From an uncultured Prochlorococcus sp. (GTDB lineage Bacteria > Cyanobacteriota > Cyanobacteriia > PCC-6307 > Cyanobiaceae): a DNA stretch of 64,000 nt. Of the stretch, positions 24,795 through 32,188 are shown piece after piece. Where the stretch lies: the NCBI GenBank assembly GCA_902617605.1, contig CACMXO010000003.1:1-64000 (forward strand), in the 5' to 3' direction. The first letter of the stretch is position 1, and each line of letters begins with the position of its first letter. Both the position numbers and the translations under genes were made by a program. The notes beneath the pieces are model-generated. The model worked only from the letters and a program-made list of their open reading frames with translations, did no database searches and was not told the origin of the DNA.

Positions 24795-25214
24795 ATGAAC
24801 TCAAAACCAGTTTGGAAAATAGAAAAAATTGTTTTACCTCAAGATGCAGATCATGCAGGAGTTATGTGGCACGGTAAATATTTTAATTGGCTTGAAGAAA
24901 GCCGAATAAATGCACTTTCAGAAGTAGGTATATGTTATTTCGAACTAACTAAAAATGGCTTAGATTTACCTTTAATCAATACTTCAATAAAATATAAATC
25001 TCCTTTATTTCTTGGTGAAAAAATAATAATCGAGAGCGAATTCAATATTGATAAAAGTCCTAGGATTAATGTAATTTCAAAATTTCTTAACAAGAAAAAT
25101 AAACTCTTAACTATTGCTGAAGTCAATTTAGTCTTAATAAATAAACTGAATTTTTCTATAATAAGAAAAAGGCCAGATTTCCTATCGGAAGCCTTTAGTA
25201 AGTTAAACGGTTGA
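24795..25214 (+). CDS. 4HBT-family thioesterase
   Basis: This 139-residue single-hotdog protein has the 4-hydroxybenzoyl-CoA thioesterase motif DADHAGVMWHGKYFNWLEE (residues 18-36), in which the first Asp is catalytic, then LPLINTSIKYKSPLF. In cyanobacteria a protein of this family and length acts on 1,4-dihydroxy-2-naphthoyl-CoA in phylloquinone synthesis. That role is plausible here but not shown by the sequence. Confidence 0.78.
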   Translation: MNSKPVWKIEKIVLPQDADHAGVMWHGKYFNWLEESRINALSEVGICYFELTKNGLDLPLINTSIKYKSPLFLGEKIIIESEFNIDKSPRINVISKFLNKKNKLLTIAEVNLVLINKLNFSIIRKRPDFLSEAFSKLNG

Positions 25215-25256
25215 AACTATTATCCGCCAATTGAATGATTTATTAGATTATTAATT

Positions 25257-25454
25257 ATGAATATATTTCAAGTTATTGATTCTTATCAATATGAAATGGA
25301 ATCAAGATATCAAGAAAAATCAATGCTTACAAATCTTTTTACAGAGCACAAATTTATAGGATGGTTAGGGTTGTTTATAGTATTTTTCTCTATCTTTGCA
25401 ATTTTTGTTTTTCAATTTCTTGAGTGGGAAAGTAATAACAATAATAAAAGTTAA
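25257..25454 (+). CDS. small one-helix membrane protein
   Basis: This 65-residue protein has a polar N-terminal half, a C-terminal helix (FIGWLGLFIVFFSIFAIFVF) and a short Asn-rich tail. It follows the thioesterase gene by 42 bases. No family is recognised. Confidence 0.5.
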   Translation: MNIFQVIDSYQYEMESRYQEKSMLTNLFTEHKFIGWLGLFIVFFSIFAIFVFQFLEWESNNNNKS

Positions 25455-25494
25455 GAAGATTTAATGCTTATAATTCAACTGAATGAATTAAAAA

Positions 25495-25746
25495 ATGGCT
25501 ATCTACTTAAAAATAACTAACCCTACAGAGGTTGTAAAAAAAAAGACTTCAAAATGGCTTACAGATATTACGCCTGAAAGAATTGATAGAAAATTGGTCG
25601 AGGATGAAGTAATAAAAGGCATTATCGAGCAATTAACATTAGAAGGCATAAAAGGAGAAATATCAGCAATTAATGGGTTTGAAGTAAATGAATCTTCAGT
25701 AATAACAAAAAATAATTTTGTTATTAGAAAAACAAAAACTTTTTAG
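25495..25746 (+). CDS. hypothetical protein, 83 aa
   Basis: This soluble 83-residue protein begins MAIYLKITNPTEVVKKKTSK, followed by an ERIDRKLVEDEVIKGIIEQL helix. It is 40 bases downstream of the small membrane gene and 20 bases upstream of the Mrr-like gene, so it may be co-transcribed with them. No family is recognised. Confidence 0.55.
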   Translation: MAIYLKITNPTEVVKKKTSKWLTDITPERIDRKLVEDEVIKGIIEQLTLEGIKGEISAINGFEVNESSVITKNNFVIRKTKTF

Positions 25747-25766
25747 ATCGAAAATAAAAATCTTTA

Positions 25767-26636
25767 ATGAAATTTTTTTTTATTTTAATTATTTTTATCA
25801 TTTTTTTAATTTTTGTAATTGTAAGAGATTACCAAATAAAAAAGAAAAAGTTTAAATTAAATAATGCTTTAAATTCCAATTTCTTTATTCAAACAATTAA
25901 TAATTTAATAGAAGAAAACAAATACAATTTGTTAGAGGAGAGGATAAGATTAAGGGAAATAGATGCTTACGGTAACGAGGATTACAAAAAATGGATTGGC
26001 AATCCACCTCTTGAGGAAAAAGCCATTGAGAAAAATATATTTAATGGATCCAAGCGATTTAAAGAGGGTATACCATACTTCTGGGAAAAAGTTATTTTAA
26101 AAAAATTTGGAAGTATGGAATTATTTTTCGAAAAGTGGAGATCATATTGTAATGAAAATCCTACTATTGATGATGAGATAATTGGATCAGTTAGAAAGCT
26201 CGAGACTGAAGATTGGTTTGTATTCATAGCAAGTCAAATAGAGAAATCATGCTTAAACCTAATAGAAAAAAACTACTCAAGTAAAAACAAGGAAAACTAC
26301 AAAAAAGGTATTAGATTTGAAAATCATTGTATGGAAATTCTCAAACAAAATGGCTGGGAAGTAAAAGAAACCCCTAATACAGGAGATCAAGGGGTTGACT
26401 TAATTGCGTCAATAAATGATTTGAGAATATGTATTCAATGCAAGGATCATGAAAAAGCGATTGGGAATAAAGCAGTTCAGGAGATTTCAGCTGGTAAATT
26501 ATTTTGGAAAGGTACACATGCAATAATAGTCTCAAAATCTGGCTTTACAAAGTCTGCTCATCAACTAGCAAAATCAAATAAAGTGGAACTAATAAATGAA
26601 TATCAATTAAAAGATTTAGAAAAGTTTATTTTTTAA
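25767..26636 (+). CDS. membrane-anchored Mrr-type restriction endonuclease-like protein
   Basis: This 289-residue protein has one N-terminal transmembrane helix (FFFILIIFIIFLIFVIV), a charged middle part and a C-terminal Mrr/PD-(D/E)XK domain. The domain has RFENHCMEILKQNGW, then GDQGVDL with D211 and QCK (Q224-x-K226) as catalytic residues. It lacks any methylase neighbour. Its membrane anchor and this domain are also seen in single-gene homologues of unknown target. It could cut foreign DNA (for example modified DNA) at the envelope or serve DNA repair. Confidence 0.75.
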   Translation: MKFFFILIIFIIFLIFVIVRDYQIKKKKFKLNNALNSNFFIQTINNLIEENKYNLLEERIRLREIDAYGNEDYKKWIGNPPLEEKAIEKNIFNGSKRFKEGIPYFWEKVILKKFGSMELFFEKWRSYCNENPTIDDEIIGSVRKLETEDWFVFIASQIEKSCLNLIEKNYSSKNKENYKKGIRFENHCMEILKQNGWEVKETPNTGDQGVDLIASINDLRICIQCKDHEKAIGNKAVQEISAGKLFWKGTHAIIVSKSGFTKSAHQLAKSNKVELINEYQLKDLEKFIF

Positions 26637-26641
26637 ATAGT

Positions 26642-27046
26642 TTATATCAATTGTGTTAAGCCTTCTTTGTAAAGCAAAAGTGTTGTAAAAATTCCAGAGG
26701 CCCACATTAAACCTCTAGCTGTTGGGATATTAAATACATATGCACCAATATATAAAAAACGAAAAATAGGATGAATCAACGCTGCAATTATTGCAATATT
26801 TGAGTCAGTTAAAGTAATCAAACAAAGAAGACATGCGGGTGCATGTAGGGAAATACTTTCCCAACAATTTTGATGACACCAAACTGCTCTTTTTCCAAAA
26901 GAAGGTAATTCATCGAATAAAGCCCTTGGAGCAGCCATATTTTCCACAGAATATCCCGCTTTAACTCGCCCTATAGTTAATGGAATAATTGATAATAAAA
27001 CAACACCAACTGATAGACAAAGGCTCCAGGCAAAAGCTACTTGCAT
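26642..27046 (-). CDS. MAPEG-family membrane protein
   Basis: This 134-residue, four-helix protein has GRVKAGYSVENMAAPRALF followed by WCHQNCWESISLHAPACLLC, matching MAPEG (glutathione-dependent eicosanoid-type membrane proteins). The helix 2-3 segment with NxxE and the HP-F-R-Y pattern (IHPIFRFLYIGAY) are present. The bacterial role is unclear, perhaps thiol-linked detoxification. It is convergent with the Mrr-like gene, 5 bases apart. Confidence 0.8.
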   Translation of the reverse strand: MQVAFAWSLCLSVGVVLLSIIPLTIGRVKAGYSVENMAAPRALFDELPSFGKRAVWCHQNCWESISLHAPACLLCLITLTDSNIAIIAALIHPIFRFLYIGAYVFNIPTARGLMWASGIFTTLLLYKEGLTQLI

Positions 27047-27162
27047 ATGATTTAAATAATATTATTAGCTTAATAATTGAAGTTCGTTATCGTGATAAAT
27101 GAAAAATCATTACCATAGATAAAACTTTGCAAAAATGCTGTAATTTATGTTAAAAATCTTTT

Positions 27163-27288
27163 ATGGATATTTCAAAGATAGTTTTAATTTTTGCCATAAG
27201 TTTACTAATATATTTCGCTTTTCTGTTTTTAGGATTTTTTCTTAAGAATAAAAATCTAAAGGCACAGAATCTAAAAAAAGAAGAATAG
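27163..27288 (+). CDS. 41-aa one-helix membrane peptide
   Basis: A 41-residue frame has the N-terminus MDISKIVLIFAISLLIYFAF, a continuing hydrophobic helix to about residue 27, and a Lys-rich tail. It leads a tight run of tiny frames upstream of the 97-residue gene at 27420. It is plausible as a miniprotein; no family is recognised. Confidence 0.45.
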   Translation: MDISKIVLIFAISLLIYFAFLFLGFFLKNKNLKAQNLKKEE

Positions 27289-27292
27289 ATTA

Positions 27293-27423
27293 TTGATTCC
27301 ACAAAAATTTACTATATTCGCAATATTTTTATATCTTTTTGGATATATTTCATGGAAATAAAATCTGATCCTAATAATAATAAGGGATATTTGAAATTCA
27401 ATAAGACAGTTGCTGGTATATGA
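27293..27423 (+). other. two tiny overlapping frames (22 and 23 codons)
   Basis: TTG 27293 opens a 22-codon hydrophobic frame (...FAIFLYLFGYISWK), ending at 27361. ATG 27352, inside it, opens a 23-codon polar frame that ends at 27423 and overlaps the ATG of the 97-residue gene as ATGA. The chained overlaps look like coupled translation, but the peptides are too short to be sure. Confidence 0.25.
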
Positions 27424-27713
27424 AAAAATTTTATAAATTTCTTAAAGGGTTTATATTTATATCACTTTGGCTTATTTTATCCTCATTTTTAACCCAATAT
27501 TGGAATACCTTTCATTGGGAATATATTTACTTAAACTTCAGAATTATATTTGATAAAGAATTTTGGTTTGTTATTGAAAAAATTCTTTTAGGATTTGATA
27601 TTGGTTACTGGTTAGAAGAAGCACTAAAATTCTTAAGTTATGAAATACCTAAAGAATCTTTTAAATATTTACCAATTTATTTCGTATTAAAGTCTATTTG
27701 GATAAAGAATTAA
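27420..27713 (+). CDS. small membrane-associated protein, unknown
   Basis: This 97-residue protein is rich in Phe, Tyr and Trp. The first hydrophobic segment, FLKGFIFISLWLILSSFL, may be an anchor. The rest is amphipathic. It is convergent with the PAP/fibrillin gene at 27723, with a 9-base gap. No family. Confidence 0.5.
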   Translation: MKKFYKFLKGFIFISLWLILSSFLTQYWNTFHWEYIYLNFRIIFDKEFWFVIEKILLGFDIGYWLEEALKFLSYEIPKESFKYLPIYFVLKSIWIKN

Positions 27714-27722
27714 TTTCTATTT

Positions 27723-28265
27723 TTAATAGATTTTAATAAATTCCTCAAAATTCTTGAATAAAGTCGTTGAATTTATTTTTCTTAAAACAAATAAAGTTCC
27801 TTTATCACCTCTGCAGATTCTAAGCTTATTACTTAAGTAAGTTATCTCTAACCAACCTATTTGTTCATTATTTATTTCTTTCATAGCCTTTATATTTTTT
27901 CTTCCGAATTTAGGACCAATAACACCAGCATGTGTAAATTTGACTCCAATTTTTTTTTCATTTATGTAATTAAGTCTTATTAAAATACCAGTACCAATAA
28001 TTGATTTTATTCCTCTAGGTTTAAGCAAATTAAGACCATTTAAATTAAAGGGATCAAGAATTTGAAGGTTATCAATAAAAGGCGAGTATTTTAAAAAAGG
28101 ACTATTAGAACTACTCCACCGAAGCTCCCAGACGCCTTTTAAATCATTTCTATTTTTGCTGAAGGAGAAATCATGACCAATTTCAAGTTCTTCGGCAATA
28201 TTACGTATACTCTCTGAATTTGGAGATTTAAGAAGTAAATTTAATAAATCATTTTCGGTTTCCAT
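27723..28265 (-). CDS. PAP/fibrillin-family protein
   Basis: This 180-residue protein has the plastid-lipid-associated/fibrillin signature. LKGVWELRWSSSNSPFLK (residues 42-59) opens the lipocalin-like barrel, LDPF and RGIKSIIGTG are in the middle, and the C-terminus has ICRGDKGTLFVLR (149-161). Fibrillins bind lipids and carotenoids at thylakoid membranes. A second member lies at 30697-31467. It is divergent from the DUF1330-like gene, with starts 19 bases apart. Confidence 0.8.
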   Translation of the reverse strand: METENDLLNLLLKSPNSESIRNIAEELEIGHDFSFSKNRNDLKGVWELRWSSSNSPFLKYSPFIDNLQILDPFNLNGLNLLKPRGIKSIIGTGILIRLNYINEKKIGVKFTHAGVIGPKFGRKNIKAMKEINNEQIGWLEITYLSNKLRICRGDKGTLFVLRKINSTTLFKNFEEFIKIY

Positions 28266-28284
28266 TTAATAAACGGTTGATTAT

Positions 28285-28629
28285 ATGGCTAAGGATAAAT
28301 ACTTACCTCCATGTGCTATATTCTACCCAGAATATGTTGATTTGATGACAAAGAGCTATTGGCTAAAGAAAATTTCAATTCCAAATGCTGATTTATTTCT
28401 GGAATATATAAGGACAGTATTGCCTTGGATTAAATCTGTGGGCGGAGTAATAGTAAAAAGAGATTTAATACAAGAATCAAATTCAAATGAATGGGATGGA
28501 GGCCAGCTTGGATTAGTAATTGAATTCGAATCAAAATTTGCTGCAAAAAAAGCATTTTATTCTGAAGTATTTCAAAAATATCTGCAGTCCAGAGATTTAA
28601 TGGAACTAGTAACTATAAGTACTCTTTAA
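28285..28629 (+). CDS. DUF1330-like protein
   Basis: This 114-residue protein is predicted to be a ferredoxin-like dimer: FLEYIRTVLPWIKSVGGVIV (38-57) and GGQLGLVIEFESKFAAKKAFYSE (in two parts) match the DUF1330 beta-alpha-beta layout. Function is unknown; the family fit is only by eye. Confidence 0.55.
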   Translation: MAKDKYLPPCAIFYPEYVDLMTKSYWLKKISIPNADLFLEYIRTVLPWIKSVGGVIVKRDLIQESNSNEWDGGQLGLVIEFESKFAAKKAFYSEVFQKYLQSRDLMELVTISTL

Positions 28630-28765
28630 AAAATCAACCAATAGCGATCTCACACAAACAACTTATAAGTATTTATTACTATTAAATTATTTATGTAATA
28701 TTTATAACTTCACTAGCAATAGCATATTTTGCAAAATTTAATTGTAAAAGTAATCCGTTAATCAA

Positions 28766-28945
28766 ATGAACTATTCAACAGAAAAGGACGATTATTTGAT
28801 GACAACTCCATATACAAAAAAAATTCAGCAAAAATTTGAAAAGGTTAAATCTTTTCTAGAGCAAAATGGATTCAATCCTTCATCAGATAGCTTAATGCAA
28901 GATATAGTTAGCTCAGAAGAATATATTGCTAAAAATGGCTTATAA
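28766..28945 (+). CDS. 59-aa soluble protein
   Basis: This 59-residue protein is mostly helical: KKIQQKFEKVKSFLEQNGF and a polar end. It is separated from the previous gene by 136 bases that show no other feature. Its stop is 5 bases from the stop of the psb34-like gene on the other strand. No family. Confidence 0.5.
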   Translation: MNYSTEKDDYLMTTPYTKKIQQKFEKVKSFLEQNGFNPSSDSLMQDIVSSEEYIAKNGL

Positions 28946-28949
28946 AATA

Positions 28950-29129
28950 TCAGAAAATATTCAGAGTCCTTAAATAATAAAAACCGCCTATTAGAAAAGG
29001 TAATAATATTCCAATAAATAAAAATATGGATTTCTTTGATTCGCTTTCTGATATCGGGTTAATTTCTGGTTCAATTGCAAAACCATTTTGTCTACCGCCG
29101 CTTTCGGTTGTATAACCTTTTTTATTCAT
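28950..29129 (-). CDS. psb34: Psb34-like photosystem II assembly protein
   Basis: This 59-residue protein begins with YTTESGGRQNGFAIEPEINP (residues 6-25), the conserved N-terminal motif shared by Psb34 (Ssl1498 family) and some Hlips. One transmembrane helix (FLFIGILLPFLIGGFYYL) and a short tail follow. Psb34 sits on CP47 during PSII assembly and repair. The motif is distinctive, but the identification is by memory rather than by search. Confidence 0.72.
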   Translation of the reverse strand: MNKKGYTTESGGRQNGFAIEPEINPISESESKKSIFLFIGILLPFLIGGFYYLRTLNIF

Positions 29130-29214
29130 AAGAAAAATAATCTAAGCAGATTATCTCATGTAAAAACTTATTTAAAAAAATTTTTTACATTTAGAATTAA
29201 AATAATTTTAAGAT

Positions 29215-29349
29215 CTAATAATTGATTTCAATCTGAGATTTCAATTTGGCAGCTTTTTTTAAAAGACCTACAACTTCCTTACGGCCATTGGCAAATTCGG
29301 CCTTGTTAAGTAACTCGCTATATTTTTTTGTGATTTCTCTATGGTTCAT
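29215..29349 (-). CDS. 44-aa soluble basic protein
   Basis: This 44-residue helical protein reads MNHREITKKYSELLNKAEFA and then GRKEVVGLLKKAAKLKS. It is separate from psb34 by 85 bases on the same strand. It is short, but has a clear ATG and no competing frame. No family. Confidence 0.45.
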   Translation of the reverse strand: MNHREITKKYSELLNKAEFANGRKEVVGLLKKAAKLKSQIEINY

Positions 29350-29435
29350 ATTGAATGTAATATTAAACAAATTATAAAGTTTCTAAAAATATTATTTGTA
29401 TAAAAGATATCAAAATAGAGTTTAAGTACCTCTAC

Positions 29436-29738
29436 CTATTTAAACCAACCTTTTTTCTTTGGTTTAATCTCTTCTTTAATAACTTCTTTTTTTCTACCAA
29501 ATAATCCCTTTTTTTGGACTGGTAAATTCTTTTCAACAGGTTTAGATTTTCTGTTAAATAAGCCTTTTTTTGGTTCTTTTTTAATTGATTCTTTTGTGTT
29601 GGAAATCTTTGTTTTTTTAGAATTTGATTTTGAATTTTTGGGTTTTCTATCTGCGAATAAAGTTTGATATACAAAAAAACCAAAAACAGCAAAGAAGCCT
29701 AATGCCTGTACTAGAGCAGTTCCAAGATTATCAAACAT
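29436..29738 (-). CDS. small membrane protein with Lys-rich repeats
   Basis: This 100-residue protein has an N-terminal helix (ALVQALGFFAVFGFFVYQTL) and then a Lys-rich tail with repeated KKGLF(N/G)RK motifs, ending KPKKKGWFK. The ATG at 29736-29738 is next to the stop of the Cys-rich secreted gene. A second frame (29432-29692) on the same strand is an artefact of the Lys-rich DNA. Confidence 0.6.
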   Translation of the reverse strand: MFDNLGTALVQALGFFAVFGFFVYQTLFADRKPKNSKSNSKKTKISNTKESIKKEPKKGLFNRKSKPVEKNLPVQKKGLFGRKKEVIKEEIKPKKKGWFK

Positions 29739-29924
29739 TTAGGCCTCAACTTTGTATAGTGATTCTTTTTCTTTCGCTTCTATACATTTTTTATCATCAG
29801 ACAAGCATTCAATTTCTGCCTTTTTCTCAGTATGAGAACTGCAACCACCTGCATTTGCATTAGATATTGAAAACAGAGTTAGTGCTCCTAGAATTAAGGC
29901 GCATGAAGTGTTAATCGGTTTCAT
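29739..29924 (-). CDS. small secreted Cys-rich protein
   Basis: From ATG 29922-29924 it has 61 residues. A signal peptide, CALILGALTLFSISNANA, is followed by GGCSSHTEKKAEIECLSDDK with later Cys in KKCIEAK. A longer frame to 29987 adds an unlikely N-terminus. A second protein of the same design, GGCKEHCGQE, is at 43583-43804. Metal or disulfide roles are possible but unproven. Confidence 0.6.
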   Translation of the reverse strand: MKPINTSCALILGALTLFSISNANAGGCSSHTEKKAEIECLSDDKKCIEAKEKESLYKVEA

Positions 29925-30009
29925 GAGTTTTATTTTTATTATGGAAAAATAATTTTGCAATTGCGAAGGTAATCTTCTCTTCTGCAAAAAGTATTCCCCT
30001 TTTATATAT

Positions 30010-30189
30010 CTATTTGTAGTAATTCACTAAATCGATAATTAATATTGCTAGTAATGAAAAACCTAAAATGAAAGGTAAATAAGGATATTTATTTAAAATT
30101 TTGTTTAGTTGATTTTTCGAAGTTTTTTTTTCCTTTTTCTTTTCTCTAGGTGGTAAGCCTAACTCTTCCCTTCTCTTAGCTTCTCCCAT
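30010..30189 (-). CDS. DUF2839-family membrane protein
   Basis: This 59-residue protein begins MGEAKRREELGLPPREKK, the DUF2839 signature found in cyanobacteria. A very Lys-rich linker and one C-terminal helix (LPFILGFSLLAILIIDL) follow. Function is not known. It is monocistronic on the minus strand. Confidence 0.75.
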   Translation of the reverse strand: MGEAKRREELGLPPREKKKEKKTSKNQLNKILNKYPYLPFILGFSLLAILIIDLVNYYK

Positions 30190-30316
30190 AATTTTTTAAA
30201 CTATTTAAGACTATTTTATACACTTAGAAAAAGTAGTGTATTGTTCTTGATTTAAATTATTAACAGTTAATTTAGTTTAAATTTTGGATATATTAAAAAT
30301 ATACAAAAAAAATTAC

Positions 30317-30424
30317 ATGATAGAGGTAGTTTGGTCAGTAAATATAATGGTTGCAATTCTAATTATTGGTGTTGCCTGGGTTCTTTATTACATATTTACT
30401 TATGATCAAAAATTTACTTCCTAG
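30317..30424 (+). CDS. 35-aa one-helix membrane peptide
   Basis: This 35-residue frame begins MIEVVWSVNIMVAILIIGVA and continues hydrophobic, ending in a short polar tail (TYDQKFTS). It ends 4 bases before the Nif11-type gene, so the two are probably co-translated. No family. Confidence 0.45.
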   Translation: MIEVVWSVNIMVAILIIGVAWVLYYIFTYDQKFTS

Positions 30425-30428
30425 ATAA

Positions 30429-30611
30429 ATGTCAGATAAAGATCTAAGTAATTTTTTAAAAAAAATAGAGCAACTTAATCAAATTGCTGAGCTAATAAAA
30501 AATAATCCTAGTAAAAAGTTATCCCTTTCAAAATGCAAGAATCATGATGAAGTAATTAGATTAACCACTGAATGGGGTTTTGATATTGGTAAAAGGTGGG
30601 GAGAATATTAA
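30429..30611 (+). CDS. Nif11-domain miniprotein
   Basis: This 60-residue protein matches the Nif11 leader domain: LSNFLKKIEQLNQIAELIKN, then KCKNHDEVIRLTTEWGFDIG. Nif11 domains occur as leader regions of RiPP precursors such as prochlorosins and also as short stand-alone proteins. Here the domain ends after FDIGKRWGEY, with no core peptide and no LanM-like enzyme nearby. Confidence 0.7.
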   Translation: MSDKDLSNFLKKIEQLNQIAELIKNNPSKKLSLSKCKNHDEVIRLTTEWGFDIGKRWGEY

Positions 30612-30696
30612 TTGATTTTATTACCAGCATTATTAAAATTGCCATCAACTTCAAATTAAATTCCTAAGATTAATTAGTATTTCTTGTATTGGAGTT

Positions 30697-31467
30697 ATGA
30701 AAGAAATTGGAGAGATAAAGTCACATATATATAAAATAGCTGCTGTCACAGATAGAGGGCAAAGGTTAAATAAATTAATTTCTCCTATGTATGAGGAAAA
30801 AGCTAATGAAATGGATGAATTGATTAATGCTCTTAAAGACTTTAGTTTTGAAATATCAGAAAAATTATTGTCTGGAGAGTGGGAATTGATTTTTTCTAAT
30901 GTTGAATTATTTCGAAGTTCTCCTTTCTTCCTTGCTATTGAAAAGGCATTAAATGATGAATTTAAAAGTAATCTTTTTTTTAAATTACATCAATTGCAAG
31001 TAGGATCCTTTGGCATATCAACTATTGGGAGAATTGCTCAAAAGATTGATTTTGATAAAAAAGAATTTATATCTACTTTTGACACTACAATATTTGGCCT
31101 CACAACAATTCCTATCTTAGGTTGGTTCAAACTATTGCCTACTTTTGGTGGAAGAGTAATAACCCTAGCAAGTGATTTAATTTTAAGAAATAATTTACTT
31201 GATATGAACTTACAAAAGACAAAAGTTTCCAAAGTTGATGGACTTAATAAGATTCCATTTTTTAGTGAATTAATTATGGATAGATGGTATCCAGTTAAAG
31301 AGGTATGGAATAAGTTACCTTGGAATAAAGAATCGCCAAATTGCCAGGTTTCAATTGTATATTTAGACGATGAAATGAGAATTATGCAGGATATGTATGG
31401 ATCTATTTTTATTTATATAAGGCCTTCAATTTCCTTGTTGAATTCAAATACATTCTCTAATGATTAA
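30697..31467 (+). CDS. PAP/fibrillin-family protein (second member)
   Basis: This 256-residue protein has the fibrillin start LLSGEWELIFSNVELFRSSP (residues 57-76) and the barrel strands GSFGISTIGRIAQKI and MRIMQDMYGSIFIYIRP at the C-terminus. Fibrillins stabilise lipid and pigment assemblies at the thylakoid. It is larger than the 27723-28265 member, with a long helical N-terminus. It starts 85 bases after the Nif11 gene. The hairpin at 31573-31594 may end its transcript. Confidence 0.75.
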   Translation: MKEIGEIKSHIYKIAAVTDRGQRLNKLISPMYEEKANEMDELINALKDFSFEISEKLLSGEWELIFSNVELFRSSPFFLAIEKALNDEFKSNLFFKLHQLQVGSFGISTIGRIAQKIDFDKKEFISTFDTTIFGLTTIPILGWFKLLPTFGGRVITLASDLILRNNLLDMNLQKTKVSKVDGLNKIPFFSELIMDRWYPVKEVWNKLPWNKESPNCQVSIVYLDDEMRIMQDMYGSIFIYIRPSISLLNSNTFSND

Positions 31468-31572
31468 TTACAACACTGAATGATAATTTTGTAATTTATA
31501 GAAAAAACCATTAAAAATTAATTTTAAAGATTAATTAATAAAAACATCTCACATCTTAAATACAAATAGGTT

Positions 31573-31594
31573 ATGTTCATTATGAACATTTTTT
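31573..31594 (+). terminator. hairpin with T-tract just before the TM2 gene
   Basis: ATGTTCA/TGAACAT (7 bp) with a 3-base loop is followed by TTTTT and ends only 3 bases before the start codon at 31598. It could end the upstream fibrillin transcript or act as a control element in the TM2 leader, and it leaves no room for a usual ribosome-binding site. Confidence 0.45.
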
Positions 31595-31597
31595 ATT

Positions 31598-31912
31598 ATG
31601 CTTAGAAATCAAGAAAAAAATTCAGTTGTTAGAGGAATATTCCTTATAGGAGGTTGGGGCTTAGGCCTAGACAGATTCTACGAAGGAGATAAAAAAGGTG
31701 GCTTTTTATCAATCATTGGTTGGAGTATCACATTTTTTAGCTTTATCTTTCTTAAATGTTCAGGTTATAAATATGTTGAGGGTGTGAAAAATTATTCAGA
31801 TTATTCACCTAACCCTTTAATAGTATTACCTTTACTGGCAGGAGCATATGGTGGCTTTCTAATAATTAAGAAGGCATTTAGATTAGCAAAGCAATTCGAG
31901 AATGCTGAATAA
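31598..31912 (+). CDS. TM2-domain membrane protein
   Basis: This 104-residue protein has a TM2-type pair of helices. GIFLIGGWGLGLDRFYEGDK (residues 13-32) contains the family LGxxGxxxFY-like turn, with the D-R-F-Y hinge, and KKGGFLSIIGWS starts the second helix. A third hydrophobic segment follows near the C-terminus. Function is not known. Confidence 0.65.
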   Translation: MLRNQEKNSVVRGIFLIGGWGLGLDRFYEGDKKGGFLSIIGWSITFFSFIFLKCSGYKYVEGVKNYSDYSPNPLIVLPLLAGAYGGFLIIKKAFRLAKQFENAE

Positions 31913-31930
31913 TAATACCAGCAGAAAAAC

Positions 31931-32092
31931 TCAAGATAATAATCCAGATCCTTTCAAATAAAATTTAAATAAAAGAATTACTAAAAGGTTTACTATTGCT
32001 AAGGCTACTAAACCATTTCTGTTTTTTACATCTAATTTCTTGACTAAATTAGAAAGATAAACGACTGGATTTTCTGGCTCTTTATTATCCAA
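31931..32092 (-). CDS. 53-aa one-helix membrane protein (TTG start)
   Basis: A 53-residue frame opens with TTG 32090-32092. A polar start, PENPVVYLSNLVKKL, precedes a hydrophobic helix (GLVALAIVNLLVILLFKFY) and the end KGSGLLS. It is convergent with the TM2 gene. Size, topology and frame support it; the start is weak. Confidence 0.4.
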   Translation of the reverse strand: MDNKEPENPVVYLSNLVKKLDVKNRNGLVALAIVNLLVILLFKFYLKGSGLLS

Positions 32093-32188
32093 ATTTTATT
32101 TAAATATTAATTTGACAAGAAAATATCACAGTTTTATTTGGAGAATCAAAATTGTAAAGATGATTATCCAAAAAGAAATAAATAATTT

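Noticed and set aside
28690-28770. Hydrophobic frame running into the 28766 gene
   Set aside because: No ATG, GTG or TTG start and no ribosome-binding site; unlike the 15272 case it lacks supporting features.
29432-29692. 86-codon basic frame on the minus strand
   Set aside because: Shifted frame of the Lys-rich 100-residue gene; lacks that gene's membrane helix and start.
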